A stretch of DNA of 33,193 bases, from NCBI RefSeq assembly GCF_020741345.1, contig NZ_DYZD01000303.1, positions 1 through 33,193 on the forward strand, in the 5' to 3' direction. The position numbers and the translations under genes are program-made. The notes beneath the pieces were generated by a model, which was not told where the DNA came from, did not search any database, and saw nothing but the letters and a program-made list of their open reading frames with translations. Shown one piece after another: positions 1-8,308 of this stretch (positions are counted from its first letter, which is position 1; the number at the start of each line of letters is the position of its first letter). This DNA is from Nocardiopsis listeri (lineage in GTDB: Bacteria > Actinomycetota > Actinomycetes > Streptosporangiales > Streptosporangiaceae).

Positions 1-2
1 TA

Positions 3-500
3 CCCGACGGGACCCCCGTTCGGCCCTTCCCCGACCTGCTGGGCGACCTGGCCGAACGCGCGGTCCGGGAGGCCTACGGAGTGCCCCACGAGGGCGACCC
101 CTACGACGTCGCGCTGGTCAACTTCTACGACGCCGACGCCCGCATGGGCATGCACCAGGACCGCGACGAACTCTCCCGCGCCCCCGTGGTCTCGGCCAGC
201 CTCGGCGACACGTGCGTGTTCCGCTTCGGCAACACCGAGAACCGCAACCGGCCCTACACCGACGTCGAACTGCGCAGCGGTGACCTGTTCGTCTTCGGCG
301 GCCCCTCCCGGATGGCCTACCACGGGGTGCCCCGGGTCCGCCCCGGTACCGCCGATCCCGCTCTCGGCCTGCGGGGGCGGCTCAACATCACCGTTCGGGC
401 TTCCGGGATCGGCGACCGGGTAGAGCGTGTCCTCCTGGCCGAAGGTCCCCGCTTTGGCCAGGATCGGGCGTGGGGAGAACCGAAGGAGGCCGACCCATGA
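3..500 (+). CDS. AlkB-like 2OG-Fe(II) dioxygenase, 3' part
   Basis: The frame is open from the first bases of the window, so the gene starts outside it; about 165 C-terminal residues are present. AlkB enzymes use iron, oxygen and 2-oxoglutarate to remove alkyl groups oxidatively from DNA or RNA bases in the cytoplasm. Visible motifs are the iron ligands HxD in MGMHQDRDE, the conserved SLGD and LRSGDLFVFGG strands, the second iron ligand in YHGV, and the 2OG-binding arginines in RLNITVR. The order matches bacterial AlkB. The stop codon overlaps the start of the next gene (ATGA at 497-500), so the two are probably translated together. The family call is firm; the substrate cannot be told. Confidence 0.9.
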   Translation, partial: PDGTPVRPFPDLLGDLAERAVREAYGVPHEGDPYDVALVNFYDADARMGMHQDRDELSRAPVVSASLGDTCVFRFGNTENRNRPYTDVELRSGDLFVFGGPSRMAYHGVPRVRPGTADPALGLRGRLNITVRASGIGDRVERVLLAEGPRFGQDRAWGEPKEADP

Positions 501-1552
501 CCGAATCCGCGCCCGAGCGCATCATGGCCCTGGGCAGGAAGGACGCCGTCCTGCCCGCCGACGCGCCGCCCGGGGAACTCAGGATCATCCTGTACCGGGA
601 GGGGGTGCCCTCGCGTGAGGTCGCCACCTTCGCCGAGGTCGACGAGGCGCTCACCGCGGAGCCGGCCTCGGTGGCGTGGATCGCGCTGACCGAACCCAAC
701 CGTGCTCAGGTGGAGGAGGCCGCCGGCCACTTCGACCTGCCCCACCTGGCGGTTGAGGACGCGATCGTGGCCCACCAACGACCCAAGATCGAGACCTACG
801 GCGACACCCTGTTCGTGGCCCTGCGTCCGACGGTCTACGACGAGGAGCAGGAGAGGCTGCGGGTCGGTGAGCTCCATGTCTTCGGCACCCGATCCCTCGT
901 GGTCACCCTCCGCCACGGGGTCGGGCCGGACCTCGGCAGGATCCGCACCCGCCTGGCGGAACACGCGAACCTGAGGGAGCGGGGCACGCTCGGAATCGTC
1001 TACGCCGTCCTGGACCGTGTGGTCGACGACTACGCGCCGGCGGTCGCCGGACTCCAAGAGGACGTGGACGAAGTGGAGAACCAGGTCTTCAACGAGGAGA
1101 AGGGTGTCTCACGACGTATCTACCGCCTGATGCGCGAGGTCATCATCCTGCAACGGGCCGTGGACCCGCTCGGCGAGATCCTGAACGAGCTCACCGGGCG
1201 CTGGGAGCGATCGGAGGGGGAGGCGCGAGGTGGACTGATCGCCTACCTGCGCGACGTCGCCGACCACGTGGCCGCGATTCGCGAACGCGTGGACGGCTTC
1301 CGTCAACTCCTGCAGGACATCATGGCGGTGGAGAGCAGCCTCGTGGACCAGGCCCAGAACGAGGTGATGAGGAAGGTGTCCTCCTGGGGCGGCATCCTGG
1401 TGGTGCCCACGCTGATCTCCTCGGTCTATGGGATGAACATCGCCCCCAGACCGGGCTTCCACTGGTTGTTCACGTGGCCGCTCACCCTGGCAGCCATGGC
1501 CCTGGTCAGTTTCCTTTTGTACGTGGTCTTCAGACGCAACGGGTGGTTGTAG
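497..1552 (+). CDS. corA: CorA-type magnesium/cobalt transporter
   Basis: A 351-aa protein of normal CorA length. The large acidic N-terminal domain (about residues 1-285) is cytoplasmic, including the long stalk helix. Two C-terminal membrane helices follow: about 290-310, ending in the signature YGMN (311-314), and about 326-347, ending in basic residues. CorA forms pentameric channels that admit Mg2+ and related divalent cations. The start is the ATG at 497, preceded by GAAGGAGG seven bases upstream and overlapping the AlkB stop. An in-frame ATG at 470 is rejected because it lies deep inside the AlkB gene and has no better ribosome site. The gene faces the next one tail to tail, 10 bases apart. 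Confidence 0.93.
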   Translation: MTESAPERIMALGRKDAVLPADAPPGELRIILYREGVPSREVATFAEVDEALTAEPASVAWIALTEPNRAQVEEAAGHFDLPHLAVEDAIVAHQRPKIETYGDTLFVALRPTVYDEEQERLRVGELHVFGTRSLVVTLRHGVGPDLGRIRTRLAEHANLRERGTLGIVYAVLDRVVDDYAPAVAGLQEDVDEVENQVFNEEKGVSRRIYRLMREVIILQRAVDPLGEILNELTGRWERSEGEARGGLIAYLRDVADHVAAIRERVDGFRQLLQDIMAVESSLVDQAQNEVMRKVSSWGGILVVPTLISSVYGMNIAPRPGFHWLFTWPLTLAAMALVSFLLYVVFRRNGWL

Positions 1553-1562
1553 GGAGAGGCCC

Positions 1563-3101
1563 TCACGGATTGAGCAGTCGACGGATCTCCTCCAGGTCCT
1601 CCCTCGCCCGGGCCCGGTTCCGCTCGGCCTCGGCCCGGCCCTCGCGCCACTCCCGGACCGCCTTTTCGACCTGATCGTCCATCCGGCGCAGTTCACGGGC
1701 GCGGACCTGCTCGGTGTTCTCCTGTTCCTTGGAGGCGGAGTGGTAGGCCAGCCCGATGCCGCCCAGCGCGACCAGGGTCAGGAACCACAGGACACCGTGC
1801 ATCGTCAGCAACGACAGGATCAGCAGCACGCCGGCCGTGGCCGTCGCGATCCACAGCATGGTGCGGGAGTCGTTGCCGGGGGTGGCCGCGACCTCGGCCT
1901 TCTTCCGGGCCTGCTCCAGTTGTCCGTGGTCCGCGCCGGAGGCGGTGATGGTGACGGAGGTGCCCCGCAGGGTCACGCTGGTCCGGTCGGGCATCGACTC
2001 GGTGGCCCGGGCCGCCAGTTCCTCGGCGCCCTCCAGCACGGCACCGCGTTGCAACACCAGTGCGAAGGTCCGACGGTGCGGGGGTGCCTTCTCGGAGACC
2101 AGGTCGCGTTGGAGCAGGGTGCCGACCTCCTCGACGTTCTCATCCCAGGAGGGCAGGACGGTCTCCTCACCGGAACCCTCGATCACCGCGCGCAGCCGGT
2201 TGGCCTCGGCGATCAGGGGCGCCTCCTCCGGACTGCCCTCCTCCACCAGCAGGCGCAGGGTCTGCAGGAGGAAGTCGGCGCTGTCCTGGTCCGGCGCCAG
2301 CACCTCGGCGGGGCCGTCCTCGTTACTGAGCGTGGTGACGCGGGTGATACGTTCGCGCACCTCGGCGAGGCTGCGGGCCGCACCGGAACGCGCGGCGAGC
2401 CCATCTTCGGATCGGGGTCGGCGACCGGCGGGCGCGGACGAGAACCAGGCCTCCACCTTCGGGGCCCGGACACCCTCGGCCGACCAGTGGCGCAGGGTGG
2501 ACAGCAGGAGCCGTTCGCGGGCGTCGTCGCCGAGGGAACCGTCGGCGATCAGCAACCACAGGGCGCGCCGGCCACGCGTGAGTCGGGCACTTGGTGCCGG
2601 CAGGTGGGGGAGGAGGTCGGCGGCCGTGTTCTCGCCCAGGGCTCGGGCGTGTTCGGCGCTGGTGAGCGCGGCGGCCAGGGCGCTGAAGCAGCCGGCGCGT
2701 TCGGGGTCGATCGTGGCGGCCTCGTCGAAGCGGACCCGCGCTCGTGCGAGGTCGCCGAGGAGCAGGGCGTGCAGGCCTCGGGCGGCCGGCACCAGCCAGT
2801 AGCCGGGCACGTCGTCGAGTTCGAGGCTCCCCGGTACGGAGCCGTCGATCATCTGTAGTGTGCGGTGTCGGGCGATGGCGGCACCGTCGAACATGGTGAG
2901 GGTGACGCGCAGGTCGCTGAGTTCGATGAAGGCGTCCAGGGTGGCGGAGACGCGATTCAGTCGTTGTTCCAGACTCCCCCTGAGCCGGCCCAGTTCCGAG
3001 CGCATGCGGCTGCGCTCGCGGGCCATCTGTGAGTGTGCGCTGTCGAGACTCTCCTCCAGGTCACGGATGCGCACGTTCTGTGAGTAGTCGGTCCAACTCA
3101 T
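1563..3101 (-). CDS. Coiled-coil protein with two membrane helices, unknown function
   Basis: A 512-aa protein I do not recognise. Residues about 10-60 form a charged, heptad-like coil (LEESLDSAHSQMARERSRMR). A helical, alanine-rich region follows in which the stretch around residues 120-150 looks TPR-like. Two hydrophobic helices lie at about 413-430 and 434-447. The last 60 residues are highly charged and again coiled-coil (MDDQVEKAVREWREGRAEAERN). There is no signal peptide, so it is probably a membrane-anchored protein with most of its mass in the cytoplasm. The start is the ATG at 3101, with an AAAGGG about nine bases upstream. It is transcribed away from the glucosidase gene, with which it shares a 205-bp intergenic region. 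A role in membrane-associated assembly or stress is only a guess. Confidence 0.75.
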   Translation of the reverse strand: MSWTDYSQNVRIRDLEESLDSAHSQMARERSRMRSELGRLRGSLEQRLNRVSATLDAFIELSDLRVTLTMFDGAAIARHRTLQMIDGSVPGSLELDDVPGYWLVPAARGLHALLLGDLARARVRFDEAATIDPERAGCFSALAAALTSAEHARALGENTAADLLPHLPAPSARLTRGRRALWLLIADGSLGDDARERLLLSTLRHWSAEGVRAPKVEAWFSSAPAGRRPRSEDGLAARSGAARSLAEVRERITRVTTLSNEDGPAEVLAPDQDSADFLLQTLRLLVEEGSPEEAPLIAEANRLRAVIEGSGEETVLPSWDENVEEVGTLLQRDLVSEKAPPHRRTFALVLQRGAVLEGAEELAARATESMPDRTSVTLRGTSVTITASGADHGQLEQARKKAEVAATPGNDSRTMLWIATATAGVLLILSLLTMHGVLWFLTLVALGGIGLAYHSASKEQENTEQVRARELRRMDDQVEKAVREWREGRAEAERNRARAREDLEEIRRLLNP

Positions 3102-3275
3102 GCCTTCGCCCTTTCTACGGCGCGCGGGGGACGGGGCGCGCTGGAGGTTGTGACGGTGCCGGGTCCGATCCGGTTCGGCACGCGAGGTCTCGTCTCGATA
3201 GCCTTTTCTTCGTCACCGTGCGTGCCCGACCGAACGCGCGGTGGTGATTGATCTTCGGGGTCGAGTGGATCACAA

Positions 3276-3291
3276 TTGGGAGCGCTCCCAA
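3276..3291. promoter_or_regulatory. CebR-type operator upstream of the beta-glucosidase
   Basis: TTGGGAGCGCTCCCAA is a perfect 16-bp palindrome 15 bases before the glucosidase start codon. Its 14-bp core equals the published site for CebR, the LacI-family cellobiose/cellotriose repressor of Streptomyces. This placement would repress the gene until cello-oligosaccharides are present. The cebR gene itself is not in this window. Confidence 0.88.
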
Positions 3292-3306
3292 GAAAGGGTG
3301 AACCCT

Positions 3307-4719
3307 ATGGCCGGCCCGTACCCCCAGGCAGACCCCGTGCTCCCCGCCGAACTCCTCTTCGGCACCGCCACCGCCGCCTACCAGGTCGAAGGCGCGGCCG
3401 ACGAAGGCGGTCGGGGTCCCTCGATCTGGGACACCTACTGCCGCACCCCCGGGCGCGTGGCCCGTGGCGAGAGCGGCGACGTGTCCTGCGACCACTACCA
3501 CCGTTATGGCGAGGACGTCGCCCTGCTCGCCGAACTGGGCGTGGACCTGTACCGCTTCTCGGTCTCCTGGCCGCGGGTGCAACCCACCGGCCGGGGCCGC
3601 CCCAACCCCGAGGGGCTCGCCTTCTACGACCGACTGGTCGACACCATCCTGGGCGCCGGCATCGAACCCGTGCTCACCCTCTACCACTGGGACCTGCCCC
3701 AGGCCCTGGAGGACGAGGGCGGCTGGCGGGTCCGCGACACCGCGCACCGCTTCGCCGAATACACCGCGATCGTCGCCGAACGCCTCGGTGACCGCGTCAA
3801 CCGGTGGATCACCCTCAACGAACCCTTCTGCTCGGCGTTCGTCGGGCACGCCATCGGGCGCCACGCTCCCGGGACCAAGGAGGGAGCGCCCGCCCTGGCC
3901 GTCGCCCACCACCTGCTCCTGGCCCATGGCATGGCCGTCGGTGAACTGCGCGCGGCCGCCGCGGGAGAGGTCGGCATCACCCTCAACCCCGACCACCTGG
4001 TGCCCGCCACCGACTCCGAGGCCGACCGCGCCGCCGTGGAGCGGGCCCGCACCCTGCACAACCGCACCTGGTTCGACCCCATCTTCACCGGCGCCTACCC
4101 CGGCAACGAGAAGGAGGTGTGGGGCGCGCTCGCCGACGGCGCCCACCGTGTCGAGGGCGACCTGGAGATCATCGGTCAGCCCCTGGACTTCCTCGGGGTC
4201 AACTTCTACCGACCGATCATGCTGCGCGACGCCCCGCACGTCGAACCCGACCCGGCCCGACGCACCGCCGTCGACATCGGGGTGGAACAGGTCCCCTACG
4301 AGGGGGTCCGACACACCACCATGGGATGGCCCGTGGTGCCCGAGAGCTTCACCGAGCTGCTCGTCGACCTGGACCGCCGCTACCCGGGCCTGCCACCCAT
4401 CCTCATCACCGAGAACGGGTCGGCCGAACCCGACGCCCCCGACGAGACCGGACGCGTGCGCGACACCGATCGCGTCGACTACCTGCGCGACCACCTGGCG
4501 GCGCTGGGCCGCGCCATCGAGGCCGGGGTGGACGTGCGCGGGTACTTCGTGTGGTCGTTGTTGGACAACTTCGAATGGGCCTATGGGTACGATCGCCGGT
4601 TCGGCCTGGTGCGGGTCGACTACGACCTGTTGGAGCGCCACCCCAAGGACAGCTTCCACTGGTATCGCGACTACCTGACCGCCCACCGGGCCGCGCGCGC
4701 GAAAGCCGCCGGTGCCTGA
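3307..4719 (+). CDS. bglC: GH1 beta-glucosidase
   Basis: A 470-aa cytoplasmic glycoside hydrolase of family 1, full length. It should split cellobiose and short cello-oligosaccharides to glucose with retention of configuration. The acid/base glutamate is Glu172 in TLNEP and the nucleophile is Glu369 in ITENG. The family N-terminus (LLFGTATAAYQVEGAADEGG), the substrate motif YHWDLPQ and the C-terminal WSLLDNFEWAYGY segment are all intact. There is no signal peptide. The start is the ATG at 3307 behind AAGAAAGGGTG; an in-frame upstream start at 3241 would include the operator and is rejected. The CebR-type palindrome just upstream ties it to cellobiose use, as for Streptomyces bglC. It stands alone, without the cebEFG transporter genes. 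Confidence 0.94.
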   Translation: MAGPYPQADPVLPAELLFGTATAAYQVEGAADEGGRGPSIWDTYCRTPGRVARGESGDVSCDHYHRYGEDVALLAELGVDLYRFSVSWPRVQPTGRGRPNPEGLAFYDRLVDTILGAGIEPVLTLYHWDLPQALEDEGGWRVRDTAHRFAEYTAIVAERLGDRVNRWITLNEPFCSAFVGHAIGRHAPGTKEGAPALAVAHHLLLAHGMAVGELRAAAAGEVGITLNPDHLVPATDSEADRAAVERARTLHNRTWFDPIFTGAYPGNEKEVWGALADGAHRVEGDLEIIGQPLDFLGVNFYRPIMLRDAPHVEPDPARRTAVDIGVEQVPYEGVRHTTMGWPVVPESFTELLVDLDRRYPGLPPILITENGSAEPDAPDETGRVRDTDRVDYLRDHLAALGRAIEAGVDVRGYFVWSLLDNFEWAYGYDRRFGLVRVDYDLLERHPKDSFHWYRDYLTAHRAARAKAAGA

Positions 4720-4827
4720 CCGGAACCCCGTTCCACAAGGGTGTCCCGGTGGCCAACGCCGTGTTGGCATCCGTTTCGATCTGGGGCAAGCTGGACTCCG
4801 TCAGTTACGCGAGGGCCGTGGGAGCCC

Positions 4828-5472
4828 ATGACGGACGGATCGGGTATGACGGTGCCGCAGGATTCGAGTCCGGGGACCAGCGGGAGCCTGCGCGCCGCGC
4901 AGCGCATGCTCCAGCTGCAGAACAGCCTCGTGGAACTGCTGCGCACCAAGCCCTTCAGCCAGATCACCTACAAGGAGATCACCGAGGGCGTCGACATCGA
5001 CCGCTCCACCGTCTACCGCTACTACAACCACAAGAACCAGGTGCTCCAGGCGGCGGTGGACGTGCGCTTGACCGCGTTCGCCTCCCAGGTGGACCTGACG
5101 TTCGGGCGCATGGAGTCCATCGACGGCTACATGGGGCGTCTGGTCGACGGCTGGATCAGGCTGTGGCTGGAGTCCGGCGCGCTGCTCGCGGCGGCCTCGG
5201 GGATGGGCGCGGAGCCCGGACCCCAGCGGACGTGGTGGCGTGAGCGCATCGAACCGTGGATCGAGGCGGTCCGCGAGGCCATCGAGGTCGCCCGTTTCGT
5301 GGAGGAGCTGCCCAAGGACGGGCGTCCGGCCGGACCCTTGGCCGAGATGACGGTGGGCATGTGCCTGTCCACCTTCAACAACGAGCTGACGGTCCCGCAC
5401 GACCCCGAACACCGCACCTTGGTCCGGGACCTGTTGCTGGACGCGATCCTGCGGACCATGGGCCGCAGGTAG
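4828..5472 (+). CDS. TetR-family regulator
   Basis: A 214-aa regulator. The helix-turn-helix is in residues about 20-75, with the recognition region ITEGVDIDRSTVYRYYNHKNQVL typical of TetR proteins. The C-terminal half is a helical ligand/dimer domain with no recognisable effector class. The start is the ATG at 4828 behind GGGAG; another ATG at 4846 is possible, and an earlier frame-open ATG at 4741 lacks a ribosome site. It lies 108 bp downstream of the glucosidase in the same direction, but nothing in the sequence ties it to sugar metabolism. Target genes are unknown. Confidence 0.85.
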   Translation: MTDGSGMTVPQDSSPGTSGSLRAAQRMLQLQNSLVELLRTKPFSQITYKEITEGVDIDRSTVYRYYNHKNQVLQAAVDVRLTAFASQVDLTFGRMESIDGYMGRLVDGWIRLWLESGALLAAASGMGAEPGPQRTWWRERIEPWIEAVREAIEVARFVEELPKDGRPAGPLAEMTVGMCLSTFNNELTVPHDPEHRTLVRDLLLDAILRTMGRR

Positions 5473-5496
5473 GGGCCCGAGGGCGGGACGGTCGGA

Positions 5497-5724
5497 TCAG
5501 GCGCGCTGGCGGGCCACGTCCCCGAAGGCGCCGACGACCGCGCCCAGGGCGAACATGGAGGCCTCGTCCTCGTCCATGTGCACGATGCCGGCGGGAACAC
5601 GGACGCGGTAGGGCTTGTCCTCGGAGGGGAGGATCTCCAGCCCGTCGATGATGCCCTGCCCCTCCAACATCAGGAGGGCCTCACCGACCCTCCCGGTGCG
5701 GTCTCCCCGCGCCCATATCGACAT
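5497..5724 (-). CDS. Small conserved-looking protein, 75 aa, unknown function
   Basis: A 75-aa protein beginning MSIWARGDRTGRVGEALL, with acidic clusters (PSEDKPY, HMDEDEASMF) and a small hydrophobic C-terminal helix (MFALGAVVGAF). There is no signal peptide and no domain I can name. The start chosen is the ATG at 5724, which has AGGGTGAG at the right distance; a GTG three codons earlier overlaps that ribosome site. It runs opposite to the preceding TetR gene and in the same direction as the 754-aa gene. Codon use is normal for the window, so the frame is probably real. Confidence 0.65.
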   Translation of the reverse strand: MSIWARGDRTGRVGEALLMLEGQGIIDGLEILPSEDKPYRVRVPAGIVHMDEDEASMFALGAVVGAFGDVARQRA

Positions 5725-5846
5725 GCGTCTCACCCTAACTACGGCGCGTGGCCGACGGCGGAGCCGACCTCTGGGTCGAGGCGGGCGACTGCGTACTCCA
5801 GTGTTATCACCGGCGGTGCAGGTGCACGTGCACGCTCACGTGTGGA

Positions 5847-5862
5847 TGGCCGGATCCGGCCA
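5847..5862. repeat. Perfect 16-bp palindrome between two minus-strand genes
   Basis: TGGCCGGATCCGGCCA lies 19 bp past the stop of the 754-aa gene and about 120 bp before the 75-aa gene. It could be a protein-binding site for the small gene or help end the longer transcript. A second self-complementary stretch, GTGCACGTGCAC, sits just to its left (about 5822-5833). There is no T-run, so a classical terminator is not supported. Confidence 0.4.
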
Positions 5863-5880
5863 CCTGTCGGCTTTGTCGGT

Positions 5881-8145
5881 TCAAACCGCGCCCTTGGGGG
5901 AGCGTAGCGCCTCCGGGGCGATCGCCGACATCCAGTGCGGCCGTGTCGTCCACCCCAGGAACATCGTGCCCCCCTCCGAATCGGGGGGTCGTCCCGCCAC
6001 AGCCGAGCGCAGCCCGGCCAACACCGGGGCCAGGCGATCACGCACATGGGACGGTTGCTCTTGGGACAGGTGCCACATCCACTCCACGCTCTCGCGCTGT
6101 TCCTCGGGAGAGCAACGGGACAACAGGAACACCGTCTGGCGCCAGGAGAACGCGGCGTTCTTCACGTGGGCCAGGACGTCGAAGATCCTCGGTAGCGTCT
6201 CGACCAGCCGCACCGTGTGCAGGTGCGCCCGGCGCGCGGCCTCGGCCCAGCCGTCGGTGGGGCGCGCGCCGGACAGGGTCAGGGCCGCCAGGTTGTGCGT
6301 GGTCAGGATCTGGGCCTGTTCGATGATCATGCCGTTGCCGGGTACCGACCACTCGGGTTCGCCGGCCCGTTCGACGCACAGGGCCGCGAAGCCGGACGGA
6401 TCGTGCTCGTCGTCCAAGGCGAGCACCTGGGCGGTGTCGATCCCGTAGTAGCGGGCGTAGAGGCCATCGCCCAGCAGTTCCGCGGCCGCCTTGGCGGCCC
6501 GTACGAACTTGGCGGAGAAGTCGCGCATGAAGATGTCTGCGGCCAACTCCTCCACGAACCGCACCGGTGAGTCGGCGGTGCCGGCCAGTCCGTTGAGCTC
6601 GCGCACCAGCGGGTTGGGCGTGATGGTCCCCGGGAAACGGGTCAGTGTCGTCTCGCCCAGGCGCGTGATGAGGGCCCGGGCCGCGGACCGGCGCAGATCG
6701 TCCGTGGCCTGGTGGGGTGCCGCCTCCCGGACCCAGGGCAGCTCCTCCCGCCGCACCTGGGAGGACAGGTTCAGTAACAGCAGGGAACGCCGTGCGGCGA
6801 ACGCGCGGTGGTGCACGGCCACCAGGCGGTTCAGGGTCGGGTCCTCGATCGCGGCGGCCTCGGCGGTGGCGGCCAAGGTGGGCACCAGCGAGGCCAGCAC
6901 CTCGGCGGAGGGGATCAGCCCGCGTTCCACCAGGGAGTCCAGGGGGGCGATGACCGCCCGTTCCACTCGCTCACGCAGGGGGGTCGGGATCGCCGTGGCC
7001 TCGGGTATGTCGAACTCTCGCGCCTCCCGGGGAGAGACCGGCGCCAGGACGGGCTCGGGGTCGGCCAGACCGGAGTTGGCGGCGAAGGCGGACAACCGCT
7101 CCAACAGCATGCTCGCGAACACGTCGTGGGTGGGCGGCGCCGCCTGCACGGCCTGGGCGTCGCGCAGGGCGGTGTGCTCGGCGGAACCGGGCACGCCCCG
7201 CTTGGCGATCATGGACTCCACCGCGTGCCGGAGCAGTCCGCGTCGGCGTGCGCTCAACCCTTCCTCGGAGAGCCTCTCGCGCAGTGCGGTGAGCAGGATG
7301 CCCAGGTTCTCCTCGGGATCACGGTGCTTGGAACACAGGGTGTGCTCGGCGGCCAGCAGCTCGTACTCCGCCAGCAGGCCGGTGCCGCGCGTCTCCCAGC
7401 CCTCGGGACGGTGCGAGTCGACCACCCCGTCCCGGACCGTCTCCCACCAGTGCGCCAGGACCCGGTCGGCGAAGGGGTTCCACACGCGCAGCGCCTCGCG
7501 TTGGGCGGTGGGACGAGGGGCGGGCTTACGGGCGATCCTGTCCAACCCGGTACGCACCTGCGCCACCGACCAGCGGAAGACCGAACCCTCGGGCAGGTCC
7601 ACGACCGGGGCCGGGCGCGGGGTCAGGCACAGTGACGCGGCGAAGGGGTCCAGGGCGCTCAGCAGACGCAGGGCGGCGGCGGTGTTCTCGGCCCGCAGCA
7701 GCCACACCACGGTCAGCAGCGCGGCCTGTTCGGGCTGGTCGAGTTCGTAGCCGCCGCTGTCGAGCAGCGCACCCAGGTGGGCCAGCCCGGTCTCGGTCAG
7801 GTGGTGGGAATACAACGAACCGCGGTCGGCCCTGAGTCCGTGCCGTTCGATGAGTTCGAGTTCGTGCGGGCGCAGCGGGCCACCGGCCGCGGCCGCGCCG
7901 GTGGCGAAACCACCGTGGACGACCTCGGGGGTGACCCACGCGGGCAGGTCCCGGACCGGGGTGCGCGACCCGACGGTCAGGGCGCCGTCGCTCATACCGC
8001 CCAGGACGCGCAGCCAGGACGCGGCACGCCGCTCGGCGGCCCGGCGCACGTCCGGGTCGTCGTGGGAGGCGGCGGTGCTCAGCGCCTCGGCGAGTCGGCT
8101 CGCGGGGTAGGTCGGGCCGACGTGGACGGGAGGTCGGTGTTCCAT
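5881..8145 (-). CDS. 754-aa protein of unknown function behind a tRNA-like leader
   Basis: A large soluble-looking protein, mostly alpha-helical in composition, with no signal peptide, membrane helix or motif that I recognise. Local features are a WLR-rich N-terminal part, repeated helical segments that could be HEAT/TPR-like, and a C-terminus with MFLGWTTRPHWMSAIAPEAL. Codon use is typical of the window and the frame is intact, so it is a real gene. The ATG at 8145 is preceded by only GGC and then by a tRNA-shaped sequence, with no ordinary Shine-Dalgarno sequence. Translation may thus depend on processing of that element or work as a near-leaderless message. It lies downstream of a TetR gene on the same strand, separated by about 160 bp. 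Confidence 0.75.
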   Translation of the reverse strand: MEHRPPVHVGPTYPASRLAEALSTAASHDDPDVRRAAERRAASWLRVLGGMSDGALTVGSRTPVRDLPAWVTPEVVHGGFATGAAAAGGPLRPHELELIERHGLRADRGSLYSHHLTETGLAHLGALLDSGGYELDQPEQAALLTVVWLLRAENTAAALRLLSALDPFAASLCLTPRPAPVVDLPEGSVFRWSVAQVRTGLDRIARKPAPRPTAQREALRVWNPFADRVLAHWWETVRDGVVDSHRPEGWETRGTGLLAEYELLAAEHTLCSKHRDPEENLGILLTALRERLSEEGLSARRRGLLRHAVESMIAKRGVPGSAEHTALRDAQAVQAAPPTHDVFASMLLERLSAFAANSGLADPEPVLAPVSPREAREFDIPEATAIPTPLRERVERAVIAPLDSLVERGLIPSAEVLASLVPTLAATAEAAAIEDPTLNRLVAVHHRAFAARRSLLLLNLSSQVRREELPWVREAAPHQATDDLRRSAARALITRLGETTLTRFPGTITPNPLVRELNGLAGTADSPVRFVEELAADIFMRDFSAKFVRAAKAAAELLGDGLYARYYGIDTAQVLALDDEHDPSGFAALCVERAGEPEWSVPGNGMIIEQAQILTTHNLAALTLSGARPTDGWAEAARRAHLHTVRLVETLPRIFDVLAHVKNAAFSWRQTVFLLSRCSPEEQRESVEWMWHLSQEQPSHVRDRLAPVLAGLRSAVAGRPPDSEGGTMFLGWTTRPHWMSAIAPEALRSPKGAV

Positions 8146-8147
8146 GC

Positions 8148-8217
8148 CGGTGCGGCGGGTTCCGCCCCCGCGCCCTCCCGGGCTAGAGCCGGGCGCTCTA
8201 CTGCTGAGCTACGCACC
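8148..8217 (-). ncRNA. tRNA-like element with CUA anticodon loop, in the 5' leader of the 754-aa gene
   Basis: Read on the minus strand from 8217, the sequence folds as a cloverleaf with every stem fully paired. The acceptor is GGTGCG/CGCACC (6 bp), the D stem GCTC/GAGC, the anticodon stem CCCGG/CCGGG, and the T stem GCGGG/CCCGC. The anticodon loop CTCTAGC gives CUA, which would read UAG. It is not a normal tRNA: the acceptor is one pair short, the D loop AGCAGTA lacks the GG pair, the T loop GGCGGAA replaces the TTCRANY consensus, and no CCA is encoded. The discriminator position is followed by GC and then the ATG of the 754-aa gene. It may be a tRNA fossil kept as an mRNA leader structure. 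Confidence 0.65.
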
Positions 8218-8308
8218 GTGGCGCCCCATGCGGGGCCTGATCGCACACTAGCGCCCGGGCCGCGGGTGCGGAAGCCCTCATCCGGGGCCTGTGCGAGCGC
8301 ACGGGTGT

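Noticed and set aside
1740-2858. Plus-strand frames of 348 and 372 aa opposite the 512-aa gene
   Set aside because: Glutamine/glycine- and serine/arginine-rich translations with no start signal; the minus-strand product has coherent coils and membrane helices.
3115-4770. 551-aa open frame on the minus strand across the beta-glucosidase gene
   Set aside because: It is the antisense shadow of a clear GH1 gene with both catalytic motifs, and its product is low-complexity Gly/Val/Asp/Pro without a fold.
8148-8217. A working amber-suppressor tRNA
   Set aside because: Short acceptor, missing D-loop GG and a non-consensus T loop make charging and ribosome use unlikely; kept as a tRNA-like element instead.
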